Shown piece after piece: positions 39,492-49,400 of a stretch of DNA of 64,000 nucleotides. The position numbers and the translations under genes are program-made. The stretch is from Apus apus (taxonomy: Eukaryota; Chordata; Aves; Apodiformes; Apodidae), in assembly GCF_020740795.1 (NCBI RefSeq), contig NC_067291.1, positions 20,297,780-20,361,779 on the forward strand, in the 5' to 3' direction. The notes beneath the pieces were generated by a model, which saw nothing but the letters and a program-made list of their open reading frames with translations, did not search any database and was not told the origin of the DNA. The number at the start of each line of letters is the position of its first letter. The first letter of the stretch is position 1.

Positions 39492-39589
39492 TCAGTAGTC
39501 AACTCTAGGAAGGCAAATGATGCGGACAAATTCTTCATATTTTATTGTTCCATTTGGTCCAACTTTGGCTTCTTTCAGCAGCTCATCAA
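39492..39589 (-). CDS. CALML4: CALML4 exon 5 (EF-hand 4, stop)
   Basis: 98 bp; acceptor TTTCAG, stop TGA at 39494-39492. Encodes Asp-Glu-Leu-Leu-Lys-Glu-Ala-Lys-Val-Gly through Val-Arg-Ile-Ile-Cys-Leu-Pro-Arg-Val-Asp-Tyr, similar to the Leu-Pro-Gly-Arg-Asp-Tyr end of human CALML4. Confidence 0.93.
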
Positions 39590-42500
39590 CTGAAAGAGTG
39601 AAAGAAGATAGGACTTTGAGAGGCAAATATTAGCAGTACACAATGAATAGCAAACCTCTCCTTATTCAGTTTAGACAGAAATAAGTGGTCATGCTGGTTA
39701 CATGGCCAACTTTAAGTAGGGTTTTGTGATGCCTGTTAGTATCAGTGGGGCTTTAGTGTTTGGAAGTGAAGAATGTTTTCTCAGCTGGGATTCTTGCTGT
39801 GAAGACACTTCTGGAGAAGTGGTGACCGTGCAGTTGGTACCTGGCAGCAGTGATGCTTTTTTATTCCATGCCTTGGCAGTGACAGCAGTTGCCTCATTTA
39901 ACATGGTCTCTTCTGTACAGGCTAAACCATTAAAAGGTTTGTTTTTCTGTCCAATAATGTCAATAAAATAGAAATAGGTAAGAAAGGATACATAGGAAAG
40001 TAATGTTAAATGCTGCTGAGTGAAGCTGCTGTGGGAACTCGATACCGTCTTCCTCTGGATGGCAGGAAAGGAGGCGAATCCCCTTCCATGTTTACTCATA
40101 ACATACAGTGGGTGGGTGCTAAAACAAACATCAAAGCAACCCAACAGCCTTTATTTGATAATGTTTGGGGCAGCAGCTCCCTTTGATAAGGTATCTAGCC
40201 CAGCCCAGAAGAGGGGTTTCTCACGTGCTTGCCAATGTCACGGGGCGTGGGGCTTGTTTCCCGAGCCTGTTCCTGGTTTGCCTTGGGCCAGCAGTGTGTG
40301 AGCAGGTTTGTGGCTGGGTGCTGTGCTGAGGGATAGGTCTGTTGGCTTGTGGACCTGTCTATCATTTGATACTTTGTTAGCAGGACACCTTCTGGGTGTT
40401 TAAAGCCTGTTGATACACCCTTGGAACAGATGGATTCTAGATGGCCATGTGCTCACTGCAGGTCCTGCCCAGTCCCGTGCCTGGCTAGAGCAGTGCTCTC
40501 CCTTTCTGAGATAGGTGCCTGCAGGTCAGCAGAGCCTGGTCTGTATTTTAGCTTGGCTGAGGTTACCAGCACAGCTCTCTGGACTGAACCAGCTGTGGTT
40601 GTTTAAATAAATACTCATACTTGAGCACAGAATAACAGCTTTGCACTTGCCAGTTGTGAAATCCAGGGGGAAGGTCATTGGGGGGTGAGGCTGTTTTACT
40701 GGAAATAGTTGTGGAAGGAACCTGTTTTCCCTCTCTCCTGTTCATGTGGGTACTGGATGAGACAGTTTTCCCCTGTTTCCAGACAGTGTATAGAGCTTAT
40801 CAGTGGAAGCTGCTGCTGGGGGGGATCTGGTTGCAGCAGGGGGTAAATGAGGGGCTGTTGTGAGAACTGCTGTTCCTGTAAGGTAAGTAACAGGAGATCT
40901 CACCCTCCTTTCTAAAAGAATGCCCTGATGGTAATCAAATGCTTCTGAGGACATAAATTTAAAAAAATAATTAATTCTGCCCAGAAGGTTTAAAAATAAC
41001 ACAGAAGAAAAATGTGTCAGTTCTCATTTGATAAATGTAAGTTAAATTAAAATGAAGTGAAGGCTTTTCTGGAGTCCCTGTAATTGAAGGGACGTGCCAG
41101 TAGTTACTGAACAATTGCAGGTGCCAGTGAAAGTGAGTCTGTTCCAGCATCAAATATTTACAGCAGCTTTGCAAGCTGGAGTTCAGAGTGTCCGGCCAAA
41201 GGGGGAATCTCTTGGTGAGCAGCAGCAGCAGGACCTATAGTGCCTTGGTACACCTGAGTAGGTGTGCAGCCTCTCTGCCAAAGTGATGGGAAATCCCTCT
41301 GCACCTCCCAAATCTTCTGTATATAATAGTGGTTCTTGCTAGGATGCCTTTAATTAGGGTTAATGTCTCCATGTCTTCACTGTTGAGCTCTCCCAATAGC
41401 TCTGAAAGAGTTTTCAGATGTAAATAGCTGCATAAACTGCTTTTCCAGTTAAACAGCTGAAGAACACACAAGACATGCCTTGGTGGTGGATCACTGGTGA
41501 AGCTGGTGATGGTGACTGGGCTGACCAACCTTGCTCTGATTAAATTCTCCTTTAACATTAGAAAGGACAGTTTTCCCCCCAGGGAGCCTCACGGAGTCCC
41601 TACAAGCCCCGTAACCTGGAGAAAACTGGCTCCTTGCCTGTGTCCAACTGCTGACAGGTTTTTCTCTTTGCCCTCTTCCTGGAAATTCCATCCTGTTATG
41701 CCACTCGGACACAAATTGCTGACAAACAGGACAGTTGTTTTTCTTCTTTTAAAAAGAACCTTATTTAATTAAGTCCCTCTCTCTCTTCCAAACTGCACTG
41801 GCCACAGCAGTGCTCTTGGGAAGCTGTCAGTGCCCTGTGTGCTCCTGACAGCAACCCCCCAGCTGGGGGCACAGACGCTCTCCCAGGATCCTTTATATAC
41901 AGCAAAGTATCTTGGGGGTTGGGAAATCATCAGAGGAAACAACTCAGGAAAGGGAAAAGGTCCCTCAGTTAATGAGCAGCTGGGTTATCTCTGCAGGACG
42001 TGATGGGGGGACATCCCTTCTGCCCCCACCAAGGGAGGCACAGCTCCTTCCTGGCTTCCCAGCTGGAAGTGCCTGCTCCCAGACTGAATACAGAGGAAAA
42101 TGAGGAAGGAAATATGAGGGGGGAGCATTTGACATGTCTCTGAATTGTGAAATACCTTCTTCCTCAGAAAGCTTTTCTCCTAGTCTTGTTAGTTTGGCTC
42201 TCAGCTGTGAAACGGTGATGACTCCTTTCTTCTGCGTGTCCATCATGGACAAGGCTGCAAGGATTTCCCTCTCAGGTTCCTCTTGCTTCATTTGCCTGTA
42301 CATTATATTCAGGAAAGTGGAGAAATCCAACTCTGCGTTTCTGTCTGGAAGAAGAGCAGATTATTTAGGAAAGTCTCAGTTTTGTAGTCTGGATCCAGAC
42401 CTAAGCATCCTCCCCCTAGTTCCCATTCCTGGGCCACCTTGTTCCTTTTCCCTGACTCTGGTTTGGACCAGGGTGTTCAAACCCCACCTATAGCTTTTCT

Positions 42501-44462
42501 AGACCTGTGCTCTGAAACCTCATATCCAGAATTTTTAATCCAGCCCACTCTGTGGTTCTTCTTTGCTCTTTTTGCTCTGCTTTGAATTGATGTATATGTA
42601 CCTACAGCTGAGGATCTTTCTGTGCTCTTCCTACCTGTGCTGGTTGCACTGGATAGTTTCCCAGCCTCAAAATCCAATATTTATGCCTCCTGCTGCTCTT
42701 TAAGGTTTTTTTAATGGCACCATTTTCATCTGTGTGCTGGGTTCATTTGTTCACCACCCAGCACATCAGGGCAGGTTTTGGTGCCTGCTCTCAGTTATGC
42801 TGCCATGGACCTGAGAGTGAATATTATCTACTGGGCTCCAGGCAACCTCCTTCTCTTTGCATCTAGGTCTCCTGACCACTGAAAAGAGGGATTTCTCCAG
42901 CTGTAATCCAGCATGTTTTCTTCCCAGTGCTGTGCTCACCGATCTTGTGCAGGTGGAGATGTCTCTGCACCTCTCCTGGCGTCGGGCTGGCTCCCAGGCA
43001 CCTCATCACTGCCAGCAGGTCAGTGGCTTTTATCTTGCCTTTTTGTTTCTTGTCATACAGGGAAAAACATTCCTTGAACTCTAATTAAAAACCAAAACTC
43101 TGTTATGCCATTTAAGATTACATTGATCTACCAGTGATGTTTCTTCTCCCATTGCCCGGCTGGGTGGCCTTGGTAAGATTCCAGCAGGGATATTGTGTCT
43201 GGGTCGGGGTGTTTTGTTTCAAGGAAGATGATGGACAGTGGGGGAGGACCCCAGGTGAAGAGCCAAGGGCAATTAAAACCCAGGCTGATGAACAGCTGAG
43301 CTAATTGGGGTCCTTCAGCTTAATGAAGCAAGTCTGAAAGTGGAGTCAGGCTTCCAAGATTGTTGAATACTGTTAAAAAGGCCTTTGCCTGCATGGGGGG
43401 AAGGAGAGAAGAGCCTTGAGGGGGGCTGGAGGAGGCTGGTTTGGGCCCTGCCATGGCCCTCAGCTCTGCCAGCCCCTGTGCAGGTGGATGGCTGGAGCTC
43501 AGAAAAAGGCAGCAGATCTGATCATGTGTTGTTTGACAGCCTGTGGGTGCCACCCCCCTGCTGCATCTCCCTCCCCGGGCTCCGCGTCCTCAAACCCACA
43601 CCCCAGGGCTGACCTGGAGAGGGCTGCCTGCCCCAGCCTCCCGTCCCTGCTGTGCAGGGATCCCCTCTGTGCCCCCCAAACCCCCAGGCCTCGCTGGGTG
43701 TCCCCTGGGTGCTGTGGGGGTGTCCCCTGGGTGCCCCCTCCCCTGCAGCAGCCGCAGAGCTGCCGAGCCCAGGGGCGCTGCAGGTGAACAGATTGGCTGT
43801 AATACCCTTTATTTCAGCTTTCTTCTGCCATTCCCGTGGCAAACCCTCCCTCGTTCCCACCCGAGGCAGAGGTTCCCTTTCCCAGGGGCAGCCCTGATGC
43901 CTCGCAAAGGGGAAATGGTACTTCCTGCAACCTTCTCCCTCCTCCCCTTCCTCCTTCGCCCTCACTCCCGTCATATGCAAGTGGGCACCTGAAATTTCTC
44001 CTGGGCCAGGGCTGGTGTTTATGGTCTGGGAGGTGCTGGTTCACCCCTGCTGGCCTCGATGCACTCCAGCCTGTGGGGCTGCAGGTGGTTTTAGCTCCCA
44101 GCACCGACTTAATGAAATCGGGGGGAATTCTTTGGCTTCAGAGTGAGCAGGTCCCGGCTAGAGCTGGGAGAGGGGTGAGCAGGGGGGCACAAGCCCAGGC
44201 TGAGACACTTTTGGGGAAAATGCCATTTCATAAATGCATATAAAAATACAAAAAAATGTTAAGCGATCTTGCCAGTAAAAACCCCAAACCCAGAACAAAA
44301 CTGTACATACCATTAATTTGATCCTGGCTTAGAAATTTTGCCTGTAGCACGAAGGTGTAAAAGAGAGAGGGGGGGGGGGGGGAAAGAAAATCAGCTTTAA
44401 AATCTGGAGCGGGGGGAGCAGGGCTGAGCAGTTTGTACCAGCTGAAAAGCCTCACTCACCAT
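39492..44462 (-). CDS. CALML4: CALML4, calmodulin-like protein 4
   Basis: Minus-strand coding exons join as 44462-44460, 44341-44311, 43080-42940, 42344-42156 and 39589-39492, giving 153 codons plus stop, the length of the common vertebrate isoform. All splice sites are GT/AG and phases agree. The start codon is alone in exon 1, the intron-after-ATG layout of calmodulin genes. Protein starts Met-Ala-Lys-Phe-Leu-Ser-Gln-Asp-Gln-Ile-Asn and has four EF-hand-like units, but the loops lack most acidic Ca2+ ligands (for example Asp-Lys-Lys-Gln-Lys-Gly in hand 1, Asp-Thr-Gln-Lys-Lys-Gly in hand 3), so little or no Ca2+ binding is expected. In mammals CALML4 is a light chain of myosin 7B in the intermicrovillar adhesion complex of brush borders. 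It lies head-to-tail behind CLN6. No single ORF reveals exons 1-3, so homology carried this call. Confidence 0.93.
39590..42155 (-). other. CALML4 intron 4
   Basis: 2.57 kb, the longest intron of this gene. Open frames up to 148 codons on the minus strand lack recognisable domains. Nothing else seen. Introns 2 (43081-44310, GC-rich with a duplicated GTGTCCCCTGGGTGC near 43.7 kb) and 3 (42345-42939) are also without recognisable elements. Confidence 0.65.
42156..42344 (-). CDS. CALML4: CALML4 exon 4 (EF-hands 2-3)
   Basis: 189 bp; acceptor CTTCCAG, donor GTATTT. Encodes Asp-Arg-Asn-Ala-Glu-Leu-Asp-Phe-Ser-Thr-Phe, the central linker, hand 3 and Gly-Glu-Lys-Leu-Ser-Glu-Glu-Glu. Confidence 0.94.
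42940..43080 (-). CDS. CALML4: CALML4 exon 3 (EF-hand 1 region)
   Basis: 141 bp; acceptor AATTAG, donor GTGAGC. Encodes Phe-Lys-Glu-Cys-Phe-Ser-Leu-Tyr-Asp-Lys through Gly-Glu-Val-Gln-Arg-His-Leu and the entering helix of hand 2; no stand-alone ORF marks it. Confidence 0.92.
44311..44341 (-). CDS. CALML4: CALML4 exon 2
   Basis: 31 bp, acceptor GCTACAG, donor GTATGT. Encodes Ala-Lys-Phe-Leu-Ser-Gln-Asp-Gln-Ile-Asn plus the first base of Glu. The acceptor is preceded by a 14-C run as its pyrimidine tract (plus-strand G-run 44369-44382). Confidence 0.9.
44369..44382. repeat. Mononucleotide G14 run
   Basis: Fourteen consecutive G on the plus strand; on the minus strand this is the C-rich polypyrimidine tract of the CALML4 exon 2 acceptor. 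Confidence 0.9.
44460..44462 (-). CDS. CALML4: CALML4 exon 1 (start codon only)
   Basis: ATG directly followed by donor GTGAGT on the minus strand. Context is ACC before ATG and, after splicing, G at +4, a strong Kozak arrangement. The 5'UTR extends to higher coordinates; its start is not defined here. Confidence 0.85.
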
Positions 44463-44479
44463 GGTTCTGGGGGTCCTCT

Positions 44480-44760
44480 GTGTGTTTCACCCTGCCTGCC
44501 GGGAGCGGAGGCGTCCGCTGGGACTTCCCAGTTCGAGGAAGGGCTAAAGTCCAGCAGCCCCGGGGCGGAGCGCGGCTGGGCTGTAATAAATACCCTGCTG
44601 CTATGGCTACGAGACCTGCTCCCTGCCGGGGCTGCAGCCCTTGCCCCCGCGGCTCCGAGCCGCGGGAGGGGGGCTCCCCGCTGCCTGCCCAAGCCTCGGG
44701 ACAGGAGATGTGGGGTGAGAGCTTCCCTGCCTCGGGGTGTTTGGGGTCAGGCTGGAGGGA
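44480..44760 (-). promoter_or_regulatory. Probable CALML4 promoter / GC-rich region
   Basis: GC-rich stretch with moderate CpG content immediately upstream of the CALML4 start codon. No TATA box recognised; transcription start not defined. Confidence 0.4.
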
Positions 44761-46032
44761 GATGAGCCGGTTGAGCACGGCAGGGTTGATAATCTGAAGC
44801 AGCTGCACGCTTTGCGCTAAGCCGAGCTGCTGGGAGGCAAATCCAGCCTTGCTGGTGTCTGCTGAGGCCAACTGGGGAAGGTGCAGGGGGATTTACAGCT
44901 TTGCAGTTTCCCTGCTGGAGGGGGTTTTGCTGGGGGGCAGGAGCTATTTCAGGCTCCGCAGGCCCTGGCTGAGCTGGGCGCAGGGTGCTGGGCATGGCCA
45001 CAGTGGGGGTTTGCAGGGAAGGGGGTTTAGACGTGTCGCTATAAACGTGGAGGAGCTGGGGGGGACGTTGCAGTCAGGAGAAAGGGGTTTTGGGATGGTT
45101 TAAAAGCTCTGCCTCACTTGATCCGCTGAAGTATCCCCAGAAGAAACCCAGCAGCTGCACCAGCAGGGCCAGCACGGGTGTGCAGGGGTGAGGTACCCGA
45201 TGCCAGGCTGTGGCTGAGATCTGGACCCAAGAGCAAAATATTTAGAGGCCGTAGTGACCAGACCCTTCCCAGACCTTTCCCTGTTAACAGTGACACGTTC
45301 AGGGTCCTTAAATCCTGTGGGATAAAAGTTCTCCCTTCAAAGGAGGGAGCTGCTGCTGGAAGCCACACAAATCACTCAGCTTTTACCCAATGTTTTCATT
45401 CAGTAGGTTTCCTGAGTGGCTTTTGTCTTCTGCTGCCTGGATGGACCCACGGGGCTCTGTCACCTGAGGCTGGAGAAGTGGTGAGTGGGAGGAGAAGCCG
45501 ATGGTGGCAGAGACCCCAAATCTGGGGGTGGGGCCCTGACCCCCTCACCTGGTGTTCTTTTTGGGCTGTATTTGTGGGGAACTGGCCCTTCTGCCTCTGC
45601 CCCCAGCCAAGCCCTGTGCCCAGCAGGGAGGGCTGAACCAGGACCCCGGGAGGCAGGGCCGGGCGGGTCCAAGGCAGGTGAGGCAGCTCAGCCCCTTCCC
45701 GGCATGTTTAGCCGGGAGCAGCGTGGGAGGAGCAGATAAATCTGTGCCGAGACACGGGGAGGAGGTTCCGGCTTCCCGGCAACCCGCTCCCATTCCAGGC
45801 TCTGGGCTCTCCAGGCTCTCCATTCCACCGTGGGGCTGGAATCCTGCTCCCCTACAGGAGGGGTTTGGTGCCGTCCCTCAGCACCCACAAAGTGCAGCTC
45901 TGGGCACTGGCTGGTGCAGACACCCCTGCCCCAACCCCGGCAGAGACACCTTCTCCCCTTGGTTGGAGGATCCCCTCCCTAGCTCGGTCTAGCTGACATA
46001 CAACACCTCTTGCAGCTAATGTTGGTCAGGAA
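44761..46032. other. CALML4-CLN6 intergenic interval
   Basis: About 1.3 kb of GC-rich, unique-looking sequence between the CALML4 promoter region and the CLN6 3' end. Overlapping open frames up to 152 codons on both strands reflect high GC; none has a domain I recognise. Confidence 0.6.
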
Positions 46033-46134
46033 TTTATTTGAAATACATCTACATTAGAAAAACTAGATTTATTTTTTTATTATTTTTGTTGTGTTTTGTT
46101 TTTTTTTTTTCAAATCACTCTAAAATATCAAAAC
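46033..46134 (-). other. CLN6: CLN6 3'UTR with poly(A) signals
   Basis: Minus-strand AATAAA at 46073-46068 and 46038-46033, only about 62 and 97 bases beyond the stop. If used, the 3'UTR is unusually short (roughly 80-130 bases). Confidence 0.6.
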
Positions 46135-46423
46135 TTACAAACTTTCCTTTGCTGCATGGAGGTTGTTCATGTGCAGGGTGTAAAATGCCCACGGCTCAGG
46201 GATATAGATCACACCAGGGTACTTCTTCCTGAGAATTTTGTCGTTCCACAGCCAAGCCACCCACAGGGCAATGAGGACCAGGGTTATGATGAAGGAGTAG
46301 AAGAGAAAAAGCCCGTTGCTGTCCAGGACCAGTCCTTTGCGTTTCTGGTGCATCACCAAAGCCATCATGGCAAAGAAAGTGAAAATGTAGAGGATGAAAA
46401 TCTGACCCTCTGTCACGAGATAC
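46135..46423 (-). CDS. CLN6: CLN6 exon 7 (terminal)
   Basis: 289 bp; acceptor CCATAG, stop at 46137-46135. Encodes the last two membrane segments and [17 protein letters not shown], then a tail that is longer than in human. Confidence 0.96.
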
Positions 46424-49400
46424 CTATGGAGCAAAAACACCCTTTAGTGTCCCTGGGAGAAGGCACCGAGCAAGCACAGCCCCCGTGCTGCTTCCTATCC
46501 TCAGGCTGTAAACTGGGATTTGTTTTCCTGGGTGTGGTCAGGAATGGAACAACTGAGCTATGAGCTTTGTGAAGAGAATGGGTAAAGAAATGAGCGGCCG
46601 GGGTGGGATTTGAAAGGTGCTGGGCTCTGTGAGTGGGATGCTTGAATGCTAAAGGTAGGCTCTGGCTCCAACCCGTGGATGTTGTGCTCATTTAACTCAA
46701 AAATCCACTGCTCCCCCCGTGCAGTGGCTGGTCCTGAACGGGTGTTAGCAGGAGGAAGAAGGAATTCCACTCCCTGGCTCTTAAATCCCCAGCACATGAA
46801 CTGCAGAGACTCATGCTGATAAATGTAAAGGATGTGAATTGGAGTAACTGGGAACTGACCAAATAATCTTGATGATTTTGACTATCAAAAATTAATTTAC
46901 TGTATAAAAACAGTCTCAGCAGGGGGCAAAGACATGGGCAAGAGAGAACATCATCTCTGAAGATGAGTGAAAAGTTGTTTGGCTGCCACCAGGGAACCCA
47001 TTTGGGAAGATGAAGCTAATGAAAATGGGAAATAAATAAGACCCCTCTCAAAAGGCTGTTGGGACCTGCAGGGCGAGCTGAGGAGGCAGCATCTGAGCAT
47101 CACACAGGCAGCCTGGGCTGGGTGTAAAATCCCTGGACACCTGTGAGGGCATCCCCACGGCCACCAACAACCTGAGACCAGCAGGATGTGCTGCAGGCAT
47201 GGGGTGACCACCCCACAATCATCAAGGAAGTGCCTAATGCAGACAGCAAGGACCGTGGAGACTGGAAGCTGGAGCTCCAGCAGGAACAGTGTGTCCCAGA
47301 AACACCTGAGCACCTGCTGAAGAAACACCCTGAGCAGGGACAGGAGTGCTGATGGGTCACCCTAAAGTTGTCCCAGCTGACAAAAGCTGCAAATTGCTAC
47401 CAGGTTTGATTTGATTTTCCAGACCTGTGGAATGGAGAGCCCATGCCTGCATGCTGTGGGGCTGCTTCTGGGCCTCCCTCTTCATCACTTACCCACCCAA
47501 AGTGGGCAGATGCCACTTACCAGTAATAAAGGCTGCTGGGCCCCATCAGAAGCAAGGCAGCCACTGGCATCCTGCTCTCCTCTTCGACAGGGGTGAAGCA
47601 GCCCGTGAAATATATAAAGAGTATCAGGAAAAAAGGGATGTACCTGCAAGCAGAAACAACTCTCTGATGAGTCTTGTCACCCTCAAAAGTGTTTAAATTC
47701 TCCCCCCCAAATCCAAACGGTGCACATAGGTCACTCCTGTGCTGAGCTTGTGAATTAGTTTGGTGAAAGAGCAGATGGTGGATTAATTTGGTGAAAAGGT
47801 GAGACTTGTGGGGCCCTGACAGGAAAAGCCCCAGTTGGGATGAGATCAAACACAGGGGTCAAGTGCTCTGTGGACCAGTTGTGTTGGTTACACACGCAGG
47901 CTCCAGGAGGCTGTTCCAGAGTGTTGTGTTGTGCTGAAAGCTGAACCACAGGAAACCAGGACGTGGACCAGGATTTCAACAACCTGACAGAGCCCTTTTT
48001 TATTTAAAAGAACTGGATTTGCTTGCTCTTTCCTTCCCTCTTGCTGGAGGGTCCCTAAATGGATGGATGGGAAGGAGAGGAGCAAGGGGCTAGAGTGCAT
48101 GGGCAGAGCTGGGTTGTTTCAGGGTCAACCTCCAGAGGAGCAAAAAGTGGCTGGTGACAGCCCAGGAATCTGCAGAGCCCTCAGACCTGTCTCCTGAGGG
48201 ACCCGATGAGCCCCAGTGGCCCGTACAGCTGTCAAACAACCTCCACATCCCAGAGACAGAGACAAAAGGAGGGGGAACGGGCGATTCTCAAAGGGAGATT
48301 CCCTGTAATCTCACTGGCTGCCAGATCATTATCCCCAGCCAGATCTCATCAGCTGCATTTCATTTTTTAATTTTTTTTTTTACATATAAAGCTACGAGCA
48401 GCTCAGCTGTGCCCTGTTCTGAGGCTGCTAGACAGGCTCTAAATTACTTACCACATCGAATGACCTAAATATTCATCGTAGTAGTACAGCAGCTCGAAGG
48501 AATCAATCTGCAATGCAAGGAGAAGAGGGGTAAAAGGGAGGAAGGACTGGGATGCTATGAAATAAGAGCAAAGAATGAATGTATTTCTTTATGGCCGTGT
48601 GTAAAACACAGCCTCTTTACCAGTGTCTCTGGCTTCAGGTTCTTGATGATGGGGTTCTCTCTCACGGAGAGATGGTGCTGGTAACCGCTGAAAATCAGGC
48701 GGTGGTTGACGGAGTCTCCGACCAGGTGGATGCTGGCTCCCATCACAAACATGATGATGCTAACGTAGACCATGGACCTTGGCAGGGTCTTGGGGGATCT
48801 CTCAATGAGCTAAAACCACAGAGACGTGGTGAACAGTGAGGAGGCACCAGCAGAGACACCCCTGGGGAGAGCAGCGCAGCCCCACCAGAACGAGCTTCCC
48901 TGATTGCAGCGACTCTCCCTAAACGCATCTTGGACACGTTTCCACCAGCCTGTGGCTTGCAGGGTTGAGGACACACTTCATCCCTGTTTGCAGCAAAAAG
49001 AACCACATTTTTTTTGCCCTTGTTAAAGCAGCAGCCTTAACTTGAGTCAACGCTCAGACCGAAGCAGCGACCCTCTACTTTCAGTACAGTTCTCATGGCA
49101 ATTTTGTCACCAGGTGCCACCAAAACTGCTGAGAAACAAAAAAGGCAGCTGCTTTCTGCTGTTCCTCTGCTGAGGGGATCTGCAAGGCTGGCTGTGCCCT
49201 CCAGTGGTGGGGACAGCCTCCAGCAGCACTCCACTGGGCACAGGCACCTCGCTCCCCTGGCCAACAGGCACTTGCTCCTTCATAAATCCTTGATAATTTC
49301 AAAGGATTTTTCTTGAACTGTTTGGGGAGTTTTTATTTCTTCCTGATGGAACTGGACTCACCTCTCTGTGCATCTGCTTCTGAAGAGGAAGCTGCATTTA

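Noticed and set aside
39698-40144. 148-codon minus-strand frame just upstream of CALML4 exon 5
   Set aside because: Lies within CALML4 intron 4; sequence shows no EF-hand or other family similarity.
43522-43992. Overlapping 149-152-codon frames on both strands in CALML4 intron 2
   Set aside because: GC-rich composition suppresses stops; no domain similarity and both strands are equally open.
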